In this document: one piece after another, positions 20,836 through 21,444 of the stretch
Numbering within the stretch: the first letter of the stretch is position 1
Layout: each line of letters begins with the position of its first letter
NCBI GenBank assembly: GCA_016296565.1
Contig: JAEDJB010000016.1
Coordinates: forward strand, 1 to 21,444
Direction of reading: 5' to 3'
DNA from: Oscillospiraceae bacterium
GTDB taxonomy: Bacteria; Bacillota; Clostridia; Oscillospirales; Oscillospiraceae
Length of the DNA: 21,444 nt
Notes under the pieces: model-generated
What the model was told of the DNA's origin: nothing
Database searches by the model: none
What the model saw: only the letters and a program-made list of their open reading frames with translations
Made by a program: the position numbers and the translations under genes

Positions 20836-21444
20836 ATGAAGGACTATCTGCTGGCTCTGGACCAGGGAACCACCAGCTCCCGGGCCATTCTCTTTACCCG
20901 CGGGGGAGCGGTGGTCTCCTCTGCCCAGATCCCCTTCCCCCAGCACTACCCCAAGCCCGGCTGGGTGGAGCACGACCCCATGGAGCTGCTCACCAGCCAG
21001 CTCCAGGCCGCCGCCCAGTGCGTGGAGAAGAGCGGGGTGAACCCCGGGGACATTGCCGCTGTGGGCCTTGCCAACCAGCGGGAGACGGTGGTGGTGTGGG
21101 AGCGCAAAACCGGCCGCCCGGTGGGCAACGCCATCGTCTGGCAGTGCCGGAGGACGGCGGACTTCTGCACCCAGCTCCAGCGGGAGGGGTACGGGGAAGC
21201 CATCCGGGAGAAAACCGGCCTGGTGGTGGACGCCTACTTTTCCGGCACCAAGTACCAGTGGATTCTGGATCACGTCCCTGGGGCCCGGGCCAGGGCAGAG
21301 CGGGGAGAGTTGCTCTGCGGTACCGTGGACAGCTGGCTGCTGTGGAACCTCACCGGGGGCAAGGTTCATGCCTCCGACTATTCCAACTGCTGCCGCACCA
21401 TGCTCTTTGACATTCATAACCTGCGGTGGGACGAGGACCTGTGC
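20836..21444 (+). CDS. glpK: Glycerol kinase, 5' part (runs off the window)
   Basis: GlpK phosphorylates glycerol to glycerol 3-phosphate in the cytoplasm, feeding glycolysis. The frame is open from the ATG to the end of the window (203 of about 500 residues). FGGY-kinase motifs are clear: LALDQGTTSSRAILF (phosphate-binding loop, about 6-20), GWVEHDPMEL, VGLANQRETVVVWE, IVWQCRRTADFC, YFSGTKYQWILDHV and GTVDSWLLWNLTGG followed by DYSNCCRTMLFDIHNLRWDE. The glycerol contacts in NQRET and the DYSN region are present. In the usual TNASRTML segment this protein has SNCCRTML, a minor variation. AAAGGA lies ten bases before the ATG. It is divergent from sfsA and may be controlled by the palindrome in its promoter. 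Xylulose kinase is an alternative, but the motifs favour glycerol kinase. Confidence 0.95.
   Translation, partial: MKDYLLALDQGTTSSRAILFTRGGAVVSSAQIPFPQHYPKPGWVEHDPMELLTSQLQAAAQCVEKSGVNPGDIAAVGLANQRETVVVWERKTGRPVGNAIVWQCRRTADFCTQLQREGYGEAIREKTGLVVDAYFSGTKYQWILDHVPGARARAERGELLCGTVDSWLLWNLTGGKVHASDYSNCCRTMLFDIHNLRWDEDLC

Overview
The window is GC-rich, densely packed bacterial DNA. It looks like chromosomal housekeeping DNA from a Gram-positive Clostridia, and I infer an Oscillospiraceae-like gut anaerobe of the Flavonifractor/Intestinimonas type. The signs are strong AGGAGG-type ribosome-binding sites, TTGACA/TATAAT-type promoters with extended -10 elements, a secreted protein with three SLH domains, and the paired radical-SAM/DUF4130 DNA-metabolism genes. 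I see no phage, insertion sequence, CRISPR array, tRNA or rRNA.

Left part, 1-9015, read leftward. A three-gene unit occupies 151-3089: a secreted C39-like/SLH protein, a YkuE-type metallophosphoesterase and a small membrane protein. It has its own promoter and ends at a bidirectional terminator at 101-128. Upstream of it, a complete small transcription unit fits between the SLH gene and eno: promoter 3297-3325, about 97 nt of transcript, and a strong terminator at 3203-3241. I call this a candidate small RNA or attenuated leader. Next is a lower-glycolysis operon transcribed trmL-pgk-tpiA-gpmI-eno from a promoter at 8987-9015. It covers 1,3-bisphosphoglycerate to phosphoenolpyruvate plus triose isomerisation. 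It lacks gap and is headed by a tRNA wobble methyltransferase.

Middle, 9207-12343. rpoN (sigma-54, leftward) faces a PAS/AAA+/Fis sigma-54 activator (rightward) across a 120-bp divergent promoter region. The activator overlaps by ATGA a 50-residue remnant of a class-III aminotransferase C-terminus, probably all that is left of its former target operon.

Right part, 12395-21444. Rightward genes are ychF and an SDR reductase (8-bp overlap), a zinc-dependent phospholipase C-like protein, and an HTH/zinc-ribbon regulator with inverted repeats in its promoter. Leftward genes are the rSAM + DUF4130 pair and an Old Yellow Enzyme-type flavin oxidoreductase. rarD (rightward) and sfsA (leftward) converge and overlap by 47 bp. 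The window ends inside glpK, whose start is divergent from sfsA.

Most gene identities rest on clear motifs. Promoters, terminators and the small RNA come from reading the sequence by eye. The most interesting items are the candidate small RNA at 3194-3290, the aminotransferase remnant behind the sigma-54 activator, and the poorly characterised rSAM/DUF4130 pair.
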